From Bacteroidales bacterium (lineage in GTDB: Bacteria; Bacteroidota; Bacteroidia; Bacteroidales; UBA932): a stretch of DNA of 50,545 nucleotides. Of the stretch, positions 8,282 to 17,684 are shown piece by piece. Under the pieces are notes generated by a model that worked only from the letters and a program-made list of their open reading frames with translations, ran no database searches and was not told where the DNA came from. Numbering within the stretch: the stretch's first letter is position 1; each line of letters starts with the position of its first letter. The stretch is from positions 1-50,545 of the forward strand of contig JAFYUS010000063.1 of assembly GCA_017549505.1 (NCBI GenBank). Direction: 5' to 3'. The translations under genes were made by a program, and so were the position numbers.

Positions 8282-11200
8282 TTAGAATGTTGCCTGAATA
8301 CCTACTGATACAGTCTTGAACACAGGAGTATTCAGACCGGTACGTCCCTGCGCGTAGTTGCTACCCCACATTGACACACCTGTTACACACTCTGGGTCGA
8401 TAGGGAGTCCACGGAGCTTGTCGAAAGTAAGGAGGTTCTCACCTGTGAAGTAGATTCGGAGGTTCTGGATCTGAGCCTTCTTTGTCCACTTTTCAGGAAG
8501 AGTATAACCTACTGTAAGGTTCTTGAGTCTGAGGTATGCCATGTTGAGGATATAACGGTCGTTCACCATCACGTTGTAACCGTCATTGCTCTTACCCATA
8601 CCATAAGCTGCAGGATAGAATGCGTCAGTGTTCTCAGGAGTCCAGTAGTCAGCTGCGAATGCGTTAGCCATCGCACCGTCGCCTGTATCCCAACCTGGGA
8701 TTGCGAGAGGACCGTTACCCCACATTTCACGCTTACCTACACCCTGGAAGAATACTGAAACGTCAACACCATGCCAGTCAGCACCGAGACGGAATGAGTA
8801 CTCGTAACGTGGAGTCTCGTCACCGATGATAGACCAGTCACCGTGGTCGTCAGTCTGCTTTGAGCCATAGGTCAGCTTGCCGTCTCCGTTGACATCCTTG
8901 TACTTCACGTCACCAGGACCGAAGAGGAATGAACCACCCTGGAAGTAAGCCTGGTAAACCGGCTTCTCACCGTTAGGACCCTTCTTGAGGATGTATGCGA
9001 ACTTGCCTACACATGCAGGGTCATCTGTATCAGCCTCAGTAAGCTGACGATAGATGAGGTCACCGTTCTCTGTAAGTTCGAAGTCGTCGTACTGGTAGAG
9101 TCTGTCAACCTGGAATCCCCAGATCTCACCATATCTCTTACCTACATACCAGCTTGAAAGGCTCTTAGTGTCACCATACTTCATGATGGTAGACTTGGCG
9201 TCAGCGATCATGAATGTACCGTTGATACCGAGGCCGTTAGCGAAGCGGTAGTTACCGTCGATAGCGAGCTCCCAACCGTTTGTACGGAGCGAACCGTGGT
9301 TGGCCTTAGGAGCTGAAGCACCGAATGTAGTTGTATTCACACCGTCGGTAGGAACGATCATCTGGTCAGTATCACGCTGGAACCAGTCGAATGTAACACC
9401 TACCTGGCTGTTGAAGAAACGCGCGTCGAAACCTGCGTCGAGAGTCTCGATTCTCTGCCATGTGATACCTGCAGAGACAGTCGAAGGAGTTCCTGCGTAG
9501 TTTGCAAGAGTGTTGTTGGCTGTGATCCACTCGTTCTGACCTGTAGAGATTGTAGGGATATAGAGTGAAGATGAAACCGACTGGTCACCTACAGAACCCC
9601 ATGATACTCTGGCCTTGAGGGTAGACACGTAAGGCTTTGCAAACTCCATCCAAGGCTCCTCGATGATTCTCCAACCTGCAGAGAATGATGGGAACCAAGC
9701 CCACTGGAGCTGCTTAGGGAACTTAGAAGAACCGTCACGACGGATGTTGGCCTCGAAGAGGTATCTGTCCTTGAAGTTGTAGTTGAAACGGCCGAAGAAA
9801 CCGAGCTGGCTGTCCCAGCTTGCAGAACCACCACCGGTCCATACGCCTGTACCGAAGTTGAACTGAGGGTTCTCGTAGTCAGAAAGGTTCATGACCTTTG
9901 TCTCCTGACTTGTCATATCATAAGTAGAAAGGTTCATACCGGCCATTACCTTGAACTCGTGTGCATCAGCAAGCTTAAGTGTATAGTCTGTAAATGCATT
10001 GAATGTATGGCGGTAGAAATTCTCATGAGTTCTTGCGAAATATCTGTTGTCAGATGTCGGCGGATAAGGATCAGAATATGGGAAATGGTATGCTACCATC
10101 GCATCCGGATCGCTTGAAGGAACTACCTTTCCGTCCCAGTTTACATAAACCTGGTTTCCGTTCTTGTCAATCATCTCGGTAGGAGACTCACGATAGTTCG
10201 CTCCTGAGAACTCACAACCTGGAAGAGTCATGATATAGTCCTGGTTTGTGTAGCTGTAGTCAGCGACGATGTTCCAGTTCTTAAGCGGAGTGATTGTTGT
10301 TCCGAGGTTGATGTTGGTGTAGTTGTATCTACGTGTGGCAGTGTTTGCCTGACGTGCCTCTGAAACAGGAGATCTGAGTTCGTGACCCATCTCGTCATAA
10401 CCGTAAGGCATGAGAGGTGACCAACGGTAGAGGTAGAGCCATGGAGAGTAAGAAGTATCGTCTGTGATGAACGGATAGTTCTTCTGACGCTGCGAGTAAA
10501 GCATTCCGCCGCGTACTGTGAGCCAGTCATTTACCTGAGTCTCGAGCTTTACAGATGCGTTGTACTTCTGGTGGCTGTCATCCTTTGCAGTCTTCATCAT
10601 ACCTGACTCATCGAGGTAGCTGAGACCTACATTGAATGTGGTATTGCCCTGACGGCCTGAGATAGTGGCATTGTGAGACTGGGTTGGAGTCCACTCTGCA
10701 ACCATGTACTCATAGATATTGTAAGTACGGATACCGTAGATCACACCACCGCTGTAATACCAGTCACGACCGTATACCATAGGATCGTCAGGTCCGATAG
10801 TGCTGCCATACTTCTTCTGCCACTCGTATGAACGTGCAATGGCATCCTGGTCTGTTCTGATGTAAGAAGCCACATAGATTCCATCATACGAATAAGCATG
10901 AGGACCGATAGGAAGACCGTTGTCAGTTGCATTCTGAGGGCTGAACTTAGAACGTGCAGAAGCGTCGAGCATGTACTGGAGACCGTTCACGCTTGCCATG
11001 TCATAGTCCTTCGCCATGTTCTGGAAAGAAACGAGGCCGCTGTAAGTCACTGAAATATTGTCAGTCTTTGCTCCTTTCTTGGTAGTGATGAGGATCACAC
11101 CGAACGCACCCTTTGAACCGTAGATTGAAGTCGAAGCAGCGTCCTTGAGGACTGAGATACTCTCGACGTCGTTAGGGTTAACGACCTGGATAGAAGGGAT

Positions 11201-11773
11201 TTCCACATTATCGAGGAGGATAAGCGGGCTTGAACCACCTTCGATGGATGCGATTGCACCACGGATCTTCATCTTAGGATCCGAACCGACCTCGGCATCA
11301 GGAAGGGTTACTGAAAGACCCGGAGCAGAACCCTGGAGACCACGTCCAACGTCTGGAATCGAACGTCCCTGAAGGCTCTTGTTCACATCGACAGTAGCCA
11401 CAGCACCTGTAAGGTTTGCCCTTGACTGCACAGCGTATCCCACTACGACTGCATCGTCGATCAGAGTTGTGTCATCTTCAAGAACGACATTGACAACCTG
11501 ACCAGGCTTTACTGTGATCGTCTTGGTCTTGTAACCAAGAGACGAGATGACGATGTTCTTTGTGGTAGGCTCAAGAGAGAAGTAACCTTCCTCATCTGTT
11601 GTCGCGAAGGCCTTCATGTCTTCGTCTGTGACAACAGCTCCGGCTACCGGTGCTCCATTGGCATCCTTGACGGTACCCTTGACTGCGTCAGCAGGTCCGC
11701 CAGCCGCCAATGCCATAGCAGCTGAAGCCACTACAAGCACCATCGTCAGGAAAAATTTAGAAATTCGTTTCAT
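8282..11773 (-). CDS. susC: SusC/RagA family TonB-dependent outer-membrane transporter
   Basis: A 1163-residue TonB-dependent importer. A signal peptide of about 24 residues (ALA-AGG) is followed by a carboxypeptidase-regulatory-like beta domain (about 30-100). The TonB-box region DDAVVVGY lies at 107-114, then the plug (about 115-235, with ISVLKDAAST and GVILITTKKG, the SusC plug signature) and a large 22-strand barrel to the C terminus (ending VGIQATF). Length and order are standard for SusC. It is transcribed after the GH2 gene with a 55-bp gap and directly before susD. It imports oligosaccharides into the periplasm using TonB/ExbBD energy. The oligosaccharide identity is inferred only from neighbouring enzymes (amino-sugar glycan). 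Confidence 0.96.
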   Translation of the reverse strand: MKRISKFFLTMVLVVASAAMALAAGGPADAVKGTVKDANGAPVAGAVVTDEDMKAFATTDEEGYFSLEPTTKNIVISSLGYKTKTITVKPGQVVNVVLEDDTTLIDDAVVVGYAVQSRANLTGAVATVDVNKSLQGRSIPDVGRGLQGSAPGLSVTLPDAEVGSDPKMKIRGAIASIEGGSSPLILLDNVEIPSIQVVNPNDVESISVLKDAASTSIYGSKGAFGVILITTKKGAKTDNISVTYSGLVSFQNMAKDYDMASVNGLQYMLDASARSKFSPQNATDNGLPIGPHAYSYDGIYVASYIRTDQDAIARSYEWQKKYGSTIGPDDPMVYGRDWYYSGGVIYGIRTYNIYEYMVAEWTPTQSHNATISGRQGNTTFNVGLSYLDESGMMKTAKDDSHQKYNASVKLETQVNDWLTVRGGMLYSQRQKNYPFITDDTSYSPWLYLYRWSPLMPYGYDEMGHELRSPVSEARQANTATRRYNYTNINLGTTITPLKNWNIVADYSYTNQDYIMTLPGCEFSGANYRESPTEMIDKNGNQVYVNWDGKVVPSSDPDAMVAYHFPYSDPYPPTSDNRYFARTHENFYRHTFNAFTDYTLKLADAHEFKVMAGMNLSTYDMTSQETKVMNLSDYENPQFNFGTGVWTGGGSASWDSQLGFFGRFNYNFKDRYLFEANIRRDGSSKFPKQLQWAWFPSFSAGWRIIEEPWMEFAKPYVSTLKARVSWGSVGDQSVSSSLYIPTISTGQNEWITANNTLANYAGTPSTVSAGITWQRIETLDAGFDARFFNSQVGVTFDWFQRDTDQMIVPTDGVNTTTFGASAPKANHGSLRTNGWELAIDGNYRFANGLGINGTFMIADAKSTIMKYGDTKSLSSWYVGKRYGEIWGFQVDRLYQYDDFELTENGDLIYRQLTEADTDDPACVGKFAYILKKGPNGEKPVYQAYFQGGSFLFGPGDVKYKDVNGDGKLTYGSKQTDDHGDWSIIGDETPRYEYSFRLGADWHGVDVSVFFQGVGKREMWGNGPLAIPGWDTGDGAMANAFAADYWTPENTDAFYPAAYGMGKSNDGYNVMVNDRYILNMAYLRLKNLTVGYTLPEKWTKKAQIQNLRIYFTGENLLTFDKLRGLPIDPECVTGVSMWGSNYAQGRTGLNTPVFKTVSVGIQATF

Positions 11774-11828
11774 TGATTTTTCTAGTTTGGTTAATAATTA
11801 TAAGGTATAGAAGTTTTTCTTGTGTTTC

Positions 11829-14357
11829 TTATTTATCGCCACATCCGCCGTCAACTTCGATCTTCACACCCTTGACACCGGCTGCGCAGCAGGTAACGGT
11901 CTTGGTCTGACCTGGGAAGAGAGGGAAGAAGTTGTCGCTCCAGTATGCAGGTACGACGAGGTTGCCGGCTGCATCCTTTGCCTTGAGGATGTTCATGAAT
12001 GAAATCACATCAGAATTGTTCACGAGAGTAACGGTGTACTTGCCATCCTTCTCCTCTACTGTCATCTGTACGTCTGCCTCAGGCTGAGCGAATGCGAAGC
12101 TGAGGTCAGTGTAATCTGTGATGAGAGTGTTGTACCATGTGAATTCCTTCCAGTCATATACGTTCGGCTTTGCTCCGATGCAGTAGAAGTTATCTGCCAC
12201 GAAGTTTCCTTCAGCATCCTTTACCTCAAGGGAGATGAAGTGTGAAACTCCCTGGAACCTGTTGAGGTCGAACGCCTTAGCGGTCTTACGGTATGAAGAT
12301 GCAAGAGTGCATGTGTCTTCGTAGAGAAGAGCTGACTTGCCGTCGTACACCTTTACTGAAACCTCATAGTTCTCCGCATCGAGACCTTCATTCACAAGGT
12401 AAACCATGTGGTCCTTGTAGTTGTAGATGAGCTGTACAGGCTCGCAAGCCTTTCTTGTTCCATAATATGCTGCACACGGAACTCCGTACCAGTCATACTG
12501 CTGCCAGTAGATTGAAGGCCAAGCTGAGTTGAGCATCCACTGGACGATACCTGTAGATACAGGAGTGTTCACACGGAATGCCTCGAACATTGCGCGGGTA
12601 GCGTCATAGTCAACGGCGTGTCCTTTTCTCACATAGTCGTTAAGGCACTCTGCCTCACCATAGACAGCGTTGATTGTCTTGGTGAGTTCATCCATCGAGT
12701 TCATTGCTGAACCGGAAGTTGTACAGTGACGGTCCCAATATTCGTTGATCGGCCAGAGCTTGTCCTCAGGAATCATCTTCTTGAGAGATTCGAGCTGAGG
12801 GATGTTTGCTCCGATACCTGTCTCCGTGTTGAATCCGAAGGCACCACCGTTGTCAGTATCAAGATACCAGTAGTCTGGTCCTACATATTCGTATGGTCCT
12901 GCCATCTTGCTGCCTGACCAGCCTGTGAGCTTGCTCTCAAGGCTCTTTGCAGAGCTGATGTACGGACGATAGTCGTACTTGGCATAAGTGTCGAGATAAC
13001 GCTGCTCAAGCTCTGGAGTAGGCACACAGTCGCTACCCGTCATCCAAGCGATTACAGAAGCGTGGTTGTGGAGTCTGATCACCTGATCCTCGAAATATCT
13101 TGCAGCAAGGTTGATTTCCTTAGGCTGGATGATACAGCCTACATGCTCTACTTCCGGAAGACCGCAGTAGTTCTCCCACTCCCACTGGCAGCTCCATCCT
13201 ACGAGAGCGAGCACACCGTGCCTGTCGCAAAGGTCATAGATGGTATCATCCTTACCCCAGATATTCTCGAAACGGATAAGGTTCATGTTCATATGCTTCA
13301 CGTACTCGACCTGTCTCTCAAGATCTGCCGGCTTGTCTCTGAGGAAGATGTCATCTGTCCAACCAGCTCCCTTGAGAAGGATATCCTTGCCGTTGAGGGT
13401 GAACTGTCTGTAGCCATATTCGTTAAGGTGGCTCTCGATCTTACGGATACCGAAAGTCACGTCCTTGACGTCAGAAACCTTTCCTTCAGAAGCGACCTGT
13501 ACATTGAGGTCGTAGAGCTCAGGAGTTCCGAGCTCCCAGCTCCACCATACGCGAGGGTTCTTCACATGGAGGTTTGCAGCCTGCTCAGGAGTAAGCACCA
13601 CTGTCTTTCTCTCGTTTGCCGCAAGCTCTACAGGAACTGTGCATGTCTCACCATCCTGGATAGCAAGAACGATATCAGCACAAACAGGAGCTGACGCCCT
13701 GTTCTTAAGGTCCACGCGTACTTCAAGGTCAGCCTCAGCGAAAGTCTCGACATCAAGATCAGGAATCACATATACATCCTCGATCGACACTGCATCGGAA
13801 GCGCAGAGCTTTACTGTCTGAGTTATACCCATGCTCTCGTCGAGAGGTCTTGGATTCCAGTCCACGAAACCGATGTTGAGGTCGCCCTTCTGAGCTCTAC
13901 GGATCCTTACTTCCACTTCATTCTTCTTCTGAAGAAGTCCGGTAACATCGTATGCTCTCTTGATGAACACGCCGTAGGTTGTATCCGAAGTCGCGATGCA
14001 TTCACCGTTGACAAAGATATCGGCATAGTAGTTCAGACCATTGAACACCAGCTCATAACGCTGTCCGTCAACCTTGTCAAGATTGAATGATGTCTTATAG
14101 ATCCATGTCTTGTCGAAGATGCTCTTGTCAACATCAAAATAGTTGAGACTGTTAAGAAGGTCTTCTCCAAGAACTCCCTGGTCACAGAGGACACCTGCAA
14201 CTGTAGAAGGAACCTCGACGTCATAATATGTCTCGGTACCTTCCTGATTGAGGGTCCATCTGTCAAGCGAATACTCGTCGCCGTTGTTCAGTACAACGGT
14301 CTGGGTGCAGGCGCAAAGGAGGCCTGCTGCCATGATCAGGTTAAAAGTTTTTTTCAT
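11829..14357 (-). CDS. GH2 exo-beta-D-glucosaminidase-like lipoprotein
   Basis: An 842-residue glycoside hydrolase. The signal ends at Cys17 (LLCAC). Sugar-binding and Ig-like GH2 domains fill about 45-310, the TIM barrel about 315-620 and further beta domains follow. The acid/base position reads GSD (441-443, Asp443) rather than the usual GNE. The nucleophile is expected at Glu512 in FNTETG. The Asp-to-Glu spacing of 69 and the GSD signature match CsxA-type exo-beta-D-glucosaminidases (catalytic Asp469 and Glu541), not beta-mannosidase or beta-galactosidase. Predicted reaction: removal of terminal GlcN from chitosan-like or deacetylated amino-sugar chains. It follows the ROK kinase by 10 bp and precedes susC, so it belongs to the core operon. 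Confidence 0.85.
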   Translation of the reverse strand: MKKTFNLIMAAGLLCACTQTVVLNNGDEYSLDRWTLNQEGTETYYDVEVPSTVAGVLCDQGVLGEDLLNSLNYFDVDKSIFDKTWIYKTSFNLDKVDGQRYELVFNGLNYYADIFVNGECIATSDTTYGVFIKRAYDVTGLLQKKNEVEVRIRRAQKGDLNIGFVDWNPRPLDESMGITQTVKLCASDAVSIEDVYVIPDLDVETFAEADLEVRVDLKNRASAPVCADIVLAIQDGETCTVPVELAANERKTVVLTPEQAANLHVKNPRVWWSWELGTPELYDLNVQVASEGKVSDVKDVTFGIRKIESHLNEYGYRQFTLNGKDILLKGAGWTDDIFLRDKPADLERQVEYVKHMNMNLIRFENIWGKDDTIYDLCDRHGVLALVGWSCQWEWENYCGLPEVEHVGCIIQPKEINLAARYFEDQVIRLHNHASVIAWMTGSDCVPTPELEQRYLDTYAKYDYRPYISSAKSLESKLTGWSGSKMAGPYEYVGPDYWYLDTDNGGAFGFNTETGIGANIPQLESLKKMIPEDKLWPINEYWDRHCTTSGSAMNSMDELTKTINAVYGEAECLNDYVRKGHAVDYDATRAMFEAFRVNTPVSTGIVQWMLNSAWPSIYWQQYDWYGVPCAAYYGTRKACEPVQLIYNYKDHMVYLVNEGLDAENYEVSVKVYDGKSALLYEDTCTLASSYRKTAKAFDLNRFQGVSHFISLEVKDAEGNFVADNFYCIGAKPNVYDWKEFTWYNTLITDYTDLSFAFAQPEADVQMTVEEKDGKYTVTLVNNSDVISFMNILKAKDAAGNLVVPAYWSDNFFPLFPGQTKTVTCCAAGVKGVKIEVDGGCGDK

Positions 14358-14367
14358 TATATAGAAG

Positions 14368-15195
14368 TTAGATTAAAGATGCACCTATGATCGGGATTTC
14401 ACCGCTGGTACGTATATCGACCTGAAGCCTGTCGAAATTGCTTCTGAACGGGAATTTACTCTTTATATATTCCTCCATGGTACCACGGAAAAGAGGCAAG
14501 GCGTTGGCGATACCACCTCCGAATACAATATGGCTTGGATCGTATGCATACATCAGGATCATGATGGCATGACCGAGATTTTTACCGAATTCATTGAAGA
14601 TTCCGATGGCCTCCGCATCACCTTCATTTGCTGCTGCAGCTACTTCATGAGCCTTTACTCCAAGCTTGTCGAAATACTGTCGGCTGCAGTATTCCTCCAG
14701 ACAGCCATCCTTATAATCGAGGTAACCGAGTTCTCCGGCTCCGCAGTTGACGCCACAGATAAGACGACCATGGTCCACAACACCGATACCGATACCTGTT
14801 CCAAGAGTCACGGTAACCAGGGTCTCCGGCTTTGCATCAGCCGGATACGTACCGTATGCACCCATGGCATAACAGTTAGCATCGTTATTTACATCTGCAG
14901 GAACGCCAAAACGCTCTTCAAGAAAAGCCTTAAGATGGACTTCCTTCCAAGAAGGAATGTTTGCGGCATCATAGACGATACCTTTATTCACGTCCACAAC
15001 CGAAGGGACGCCTATTCCGATTTTTGTCACCTCTGGTGACATGAGATTCGAAATCTGCTCTGCCAGATATTCAAGGGTTTCTTCCATTGTTGCGGAAGGG
15101 GCGAATGACGGAACCGAAACAGTCTTTACGACAACACCGTTGTCGACCAGACCTATACAGAGGTTGGTTCCTCCAAGATCTACTCCGAGTATCAT
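14368..15195 (-). CDS. ROK-family sugar kinase
   Basis: A 275-residue cytoplasmic kinase with ATP-binding DLGGTN (6-11), the catalytic aspartate in NNDAN (Asp105), and GTGIGIG (132-138). ROK family members phosphorylate glucose, GlcNAc, GlcN, mannose or fructose. The usual EXGH motif reads ELGY (155-158) and the CXCGXXGC zinc cluster is reduced to a single GC (164-165), so the structural zinc site appears lost. Given GH18, GH2 glucosaminidase and GH20 in the same locus, GlcNAc or GlcN is the most plausible substrate (inference). It is the first gene of the main operon, with its ATG about 20 nt from the predicted transcript start. Confidence 0.88.
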   Translation of the reverse strand: MILGVDLGGTNLCIGLVDNGVVVKTVSVPSFAPSATMEETLEYLAEQISNLMSPEVTKIGIGVPSVVDVNKGIVYDAANIPSWKEVHLKAFLEERFGVPADVNNDANCYAMGAYGTYPADAKPETLVTVTLGTGIGIGVVDHGRLICGVNCGAGELGYLDYKDGCLEEYCSRQYFDKLGVKAHEVAAAANEGDAEAIGIFNEFGKNLGHAIMILMYAYDPSHIVFGGGIANALPLFRGTMEEYIKSKFPFRSNFDRLQVDIRTSGEIPIIGASLI

Positions 15196-15220
15196 TTTTA
15201 GGTTATCAAACTAGTTTATG

Positions 15221-15228
15221 CAAAAGTA
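15221..15228 (-). promoter_or_regulatory. -7 promoter box (TACTTTTG) of the kinase-GH2-susCD operon
   Basis: TACTTTTG on the minus strand fits TAnnTTTG, 25 bp upstream of the ROK start codon. There is no TTG at the usual -33 distance, as expected for an activator-dependent promoter. The direct-repeat operator starts exactly 28 bp upstream of this box (15257). Confidence 0.7.
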
Positions 15229-15256
15229 TTAATTATAACAGCCTAGGAGATATTGA

Positions 15257-15283
15257 TTTGCGTATTTGTATACGCCATTTGCG
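15257..15283. promoter_or_regulatory. Operator 1: direct repeat TTTGCG with 21-bp period
   Basis: TTTGCG occurs at 15257-15262 and 15278-15283, one 21-bp period apart. Between the repeats this site shares further bases with operator 2 at 19832-19858, including ATTT immediately after the first half-site. A 21-bp direct repeat is the classical spacing for AraC/XylR-type regulators, and the XylR-like gene is adjacent. Confidence 0.7.
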
Positions 15284-15344
15284 CAGAACGATAAACCGTT
15301 TATATTTTTTTTAGATATTTGCCTTCAGAACTACATAAAAGTCT

Positions 15345-16508
15345 ATGCTTAAGCTTCTTTTCATATCAGAATTCTCCGAGTCCTTTACAAACAAAGTTCT
15401 GAAAGGCATCGTAAATTACTCCAGCCATAGAGGCCAATGGTCCATATGCCGGATGCCTTCCCACTACAAGAACACTGTGGGAATCGAAGGCGTTCTCAAA
15501 TGGGCGAAAGGCTGGGGAACCAATGCTGTCATCGGAACATTCGAAAACAAGGATGAGGTATGTGCGCTCAAGAACGAAGGCATAGCTGTCGTCGCTCAGG
15601 ACTACAAGAAAAGATTTGACAACGTTCCTAACCTTACAGCAGATTACATAGGTACCGGACGCATGGCGGCCAGTTATTTCATCGACAGAGGATTCCAGAA
15701 TTTCGCTTTCTTCGGTCTTAACGACGTATGCTGGTCAGACGAAAGATGCGAGGGTTTCAGAAAGGAAGTGGAGGAAAACGGCTTCGGCAGGACATTCTTT
15801 GAATACATACTTCAGGACATCAATCACTTTTGGTTCTATGAAGCCAAAAGCCTTTCAGAATGGCTCAAAGGCCTTCCGAAACCTATTGGTATCATGACTT
15901 GCGATGACAATCAGGGCAGCCTTCTGATCGAGGCTTGCCGATCTGCGGGAATTCACATTCCTTCTGAAGTATCCATAATCGGAGTAGACAATGATGAACT
16001 TATCTGCAACCTAGGTACAACCACCTTGTCAAGCATCGCGATCAACATCGAAGAAGGCGGTTACCAGACTGCACAGATGATCGAAAGGATGGTAAAGGAT
16101 CCTGATTTTGTAGCGAAAGACATCGTTCTGAGACCGATCAAGATAGTGGAGAGAATTTCTACTGCCGCTTTTGCTACCACAGACAAGGAAATACAGAAGG
16201 CGGTCATGTATATACACCATAACCGCCATAAGAAGATTTCTGTAAAGGATGTCGTTGCAAGTGTGGCTCTTTCACGCAGACTTCTGGAAGTCCGCTTCAA
16301 GGATGTCACCGGACAGAGCATCTATCAGTACATCGCAGACCTCAAGATAAGGACTTTTGCCGAGATGCTTCTCGAAACAGATGACCAGGTCATCAATATA
16401 GCCTTGTCCCTCGGAGAAAACGATGCTAAAAGCATCTCCAAGAGATTCAAGGCTACATATGGCTGCTCCCCTAACGAATGGAGGAGCAGACATGCGAAAA
16501 AGGACTGA
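15345..16508 (+). CDS. XylR-like transcriptional regulator (LacI-type sensor plus AraC HTH)
   Basis: A 387-residue cytoplasmic regulator with no signal or membrane segment. Residues about 1-270 form a periplasmic-binding-protein-like sensor (LLFISEF at the N terminus, IGTGRMAASYFIDRGF, IMTCDDNQG, SEVSIIGVDND). Residues about 285-383 form an AraC-type double HTH ending in FKATYGCSPNEWRS. Size and layout match E. coli XylR. It is transcribed divergently from the ROK operon and overlaps no gene. Its 3' end lies one base from the convergent alkaline phosphatase gene. Likely role is activation of the two minus-strand units in response to an amino sugar. The binding sites are proposed at 15257-15283 and 19832-19858. 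Confidence 0.9.
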   Translation: MLKLLFISEFSESFTNKVLKGIVNYSSHRGQWSICRMPSHYKNTVGIEGVLKWAKGWGTNAVIGTFENKDEVCALKNEGIAVVAQDYKKRFDNVPNLTADYIGTGRMAASYFIDRGFQNFAFFGLNDVCWSDERCEGFRKEVEENGFGRTFFEYILQDINHFWFYEAKSLSEWLKGLPKPIGIMTCDDNQGSLLIEACRSAGIHIPSEVSIIGVDNDELICNLGTTTLSSIAINIEEGGYQTAQMIERMVKDPDFVAKDIVLRPIKIVERISTAAFATTDKEIQKAVMYIHHNRHKKISVKDVVASVALSRRLLEVRFKDVTGQSIYQYIADLKIRTFAEMLLETDDQVINIALSLGENDAKSISKRFKATYGCSPNEWRSRHAKKD

Positions 16509-16509
16509 T

Positions 16510-17667
16510 TTATTTTATCAGCGCTCTGATCTTATCTGAAAGTTCAGTATTCTCGTATACTCCCACAAAGTCCTCTGAGTGAGGTCCCCATGCGAATACC
16601 GGGAGAGCTATACCGTTATGTCCTGTGGTCGAGAAGTTCACACGTATCCTCTTCTCATCTATACCACCGCTCAGGAGTGTCATTCCGCCTGTAGCGTGGT
16701 CACCTGTAACGACTACCAGAGTCTCACCGTCTTTTGCTGCCCATTCGAGGACCAGACCTATGGTCTTGTCAAAATCGAAGATCTCCTCCATTGTATGGCC
16801 AGCTTTGTTGTCATGTCCACCGTCATCGATCATCGAGCCTTCTACCATGAGGAAGAATCCCTTCTTATTGTCAAGAAGTTCAAGAGCCTTTGTCACGGAA
16901 GCAGGGAGAATGTCGCCACGGTCGAGAGAAGGCTTGAGTTCATAACTGTCCATGAGAGCGATTACCGGTCCTTCCTCAACAGCCATGAGGTCTTCCTTGG
17001 TCCTTACATATGTATAGCCGTCTGCCTTGACTTCCTCAGCAATGTTTCTTCCGTCCTCTCTTTCTTCCCAGAACTTTGTACCGCCACCTGAAAGGAAATA
17101 GACTCCGCTGGAAGCCATCTGAGCAACTATATCTTCCTGATTCTTACGGGTTTCCGAGTGGCTGAAGAAGACGGCTGGAGTTGCATCGTTGACACGGCAG
17201 GTCACGGCAGCGCCTGCTCTCTTGCCCTTCTCCATAGCCTCTTCCGCGAGAGTCTTTACAGCAACTGTATCTGCATTCATACCCACCATGCCGTTATTGG
17301 TCTTATGGCCGGTCGAGAGCGCCGTACCTGCTGCAGCAGAGTCTGTCACAAGCTTGTTTGCAGAATAAGTTCTCTGAATACCTACCTTCGAGAAATTATC
17401 AAGATTAAGCTTGCCGCCGTTGCATACCCATGCAGCACTGATCTGTTCCAGACCCATACCGTCACCGATCATGAAGATGATGTTCTTTACCTTCTTTCCC
17501 TTCGGCTCCTGTACTGATACAGTCTCGTAAGGATTAAGCATAGTGTACTTGTCGTCTTCCGCGAAGTTGTTCACCGCGTACTTCGACCTGTCTCTATCCA
17601 CAACCTGGGCATTTGCAAGATATGCAAAGCCCAGGAGGATAGCCATTATTGTCAATGACTTTTTCAT
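16510..17667 (-). CDS. Alkaline phosphatase, periplasmic (copy 2)
   Basis: A 385-residue PhoA-family phosphatase with a cleavable signal (ANA-QVVD, cut near residue 20) instead of a lipid anchor. The metal-site aspartate lies in MIGDGMG (66-72). The nucleophile is Ser110 in VTDSAAAG. Later metal ligands lie in MVEGSMIDDGGHDN, TGDHATGG and the TGHNG segment. It has an N-terminal extension of about 55 residues before the core compared with copy 1. It follows the GH20 gene by 17 bp in the same transcript. Its stop is one base from the convergent XylR-like gene. It probably removes phosphate from glycan fragments in the periplasm. Confidence 0.9.
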   Translation of the reverse strand: MKKSLTIMAILLGFAYLANAQVVDRDRSKYAVNNFAEDDKYTMLNPYETVSVQEPKGKKVKNIIFMIGDGMGLEQISAAWVCNGGKLNLDNFSKVGIQRTYSANKLVTDSAAAGTALSTGHKTNNGMVGMNADTVAVKTLAEEAMEKGKRAGAAVTCRVNDATPAVFFSHSETRKNQEDIVAQMASSGVYFLSGGGTKFWEEREDGRNIAEEVKADGYTYVRTKEDLMAVEEGPVIALMDSYELKPSLDRGDILPASVTKALELLDNKKGFFLMVEGSMIDDGGHDNKAGHTMEEIFDFDKTIGLVLEWAAKDGETLVVVTGDHATGGMTLLSGGIDEKRIRVNFSTTGHNGIALPVFAWGPHSEDFVGVYENTELSDKIRALIK

Positions 17668-17684
17668 AATAACATTACTGATTA

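Noticed and set aside
13062-13694. 210-codon plus-strand frame inside the GH2 gene
   Set aside because: Antisense shadow of a gene with clear catalytic residues.
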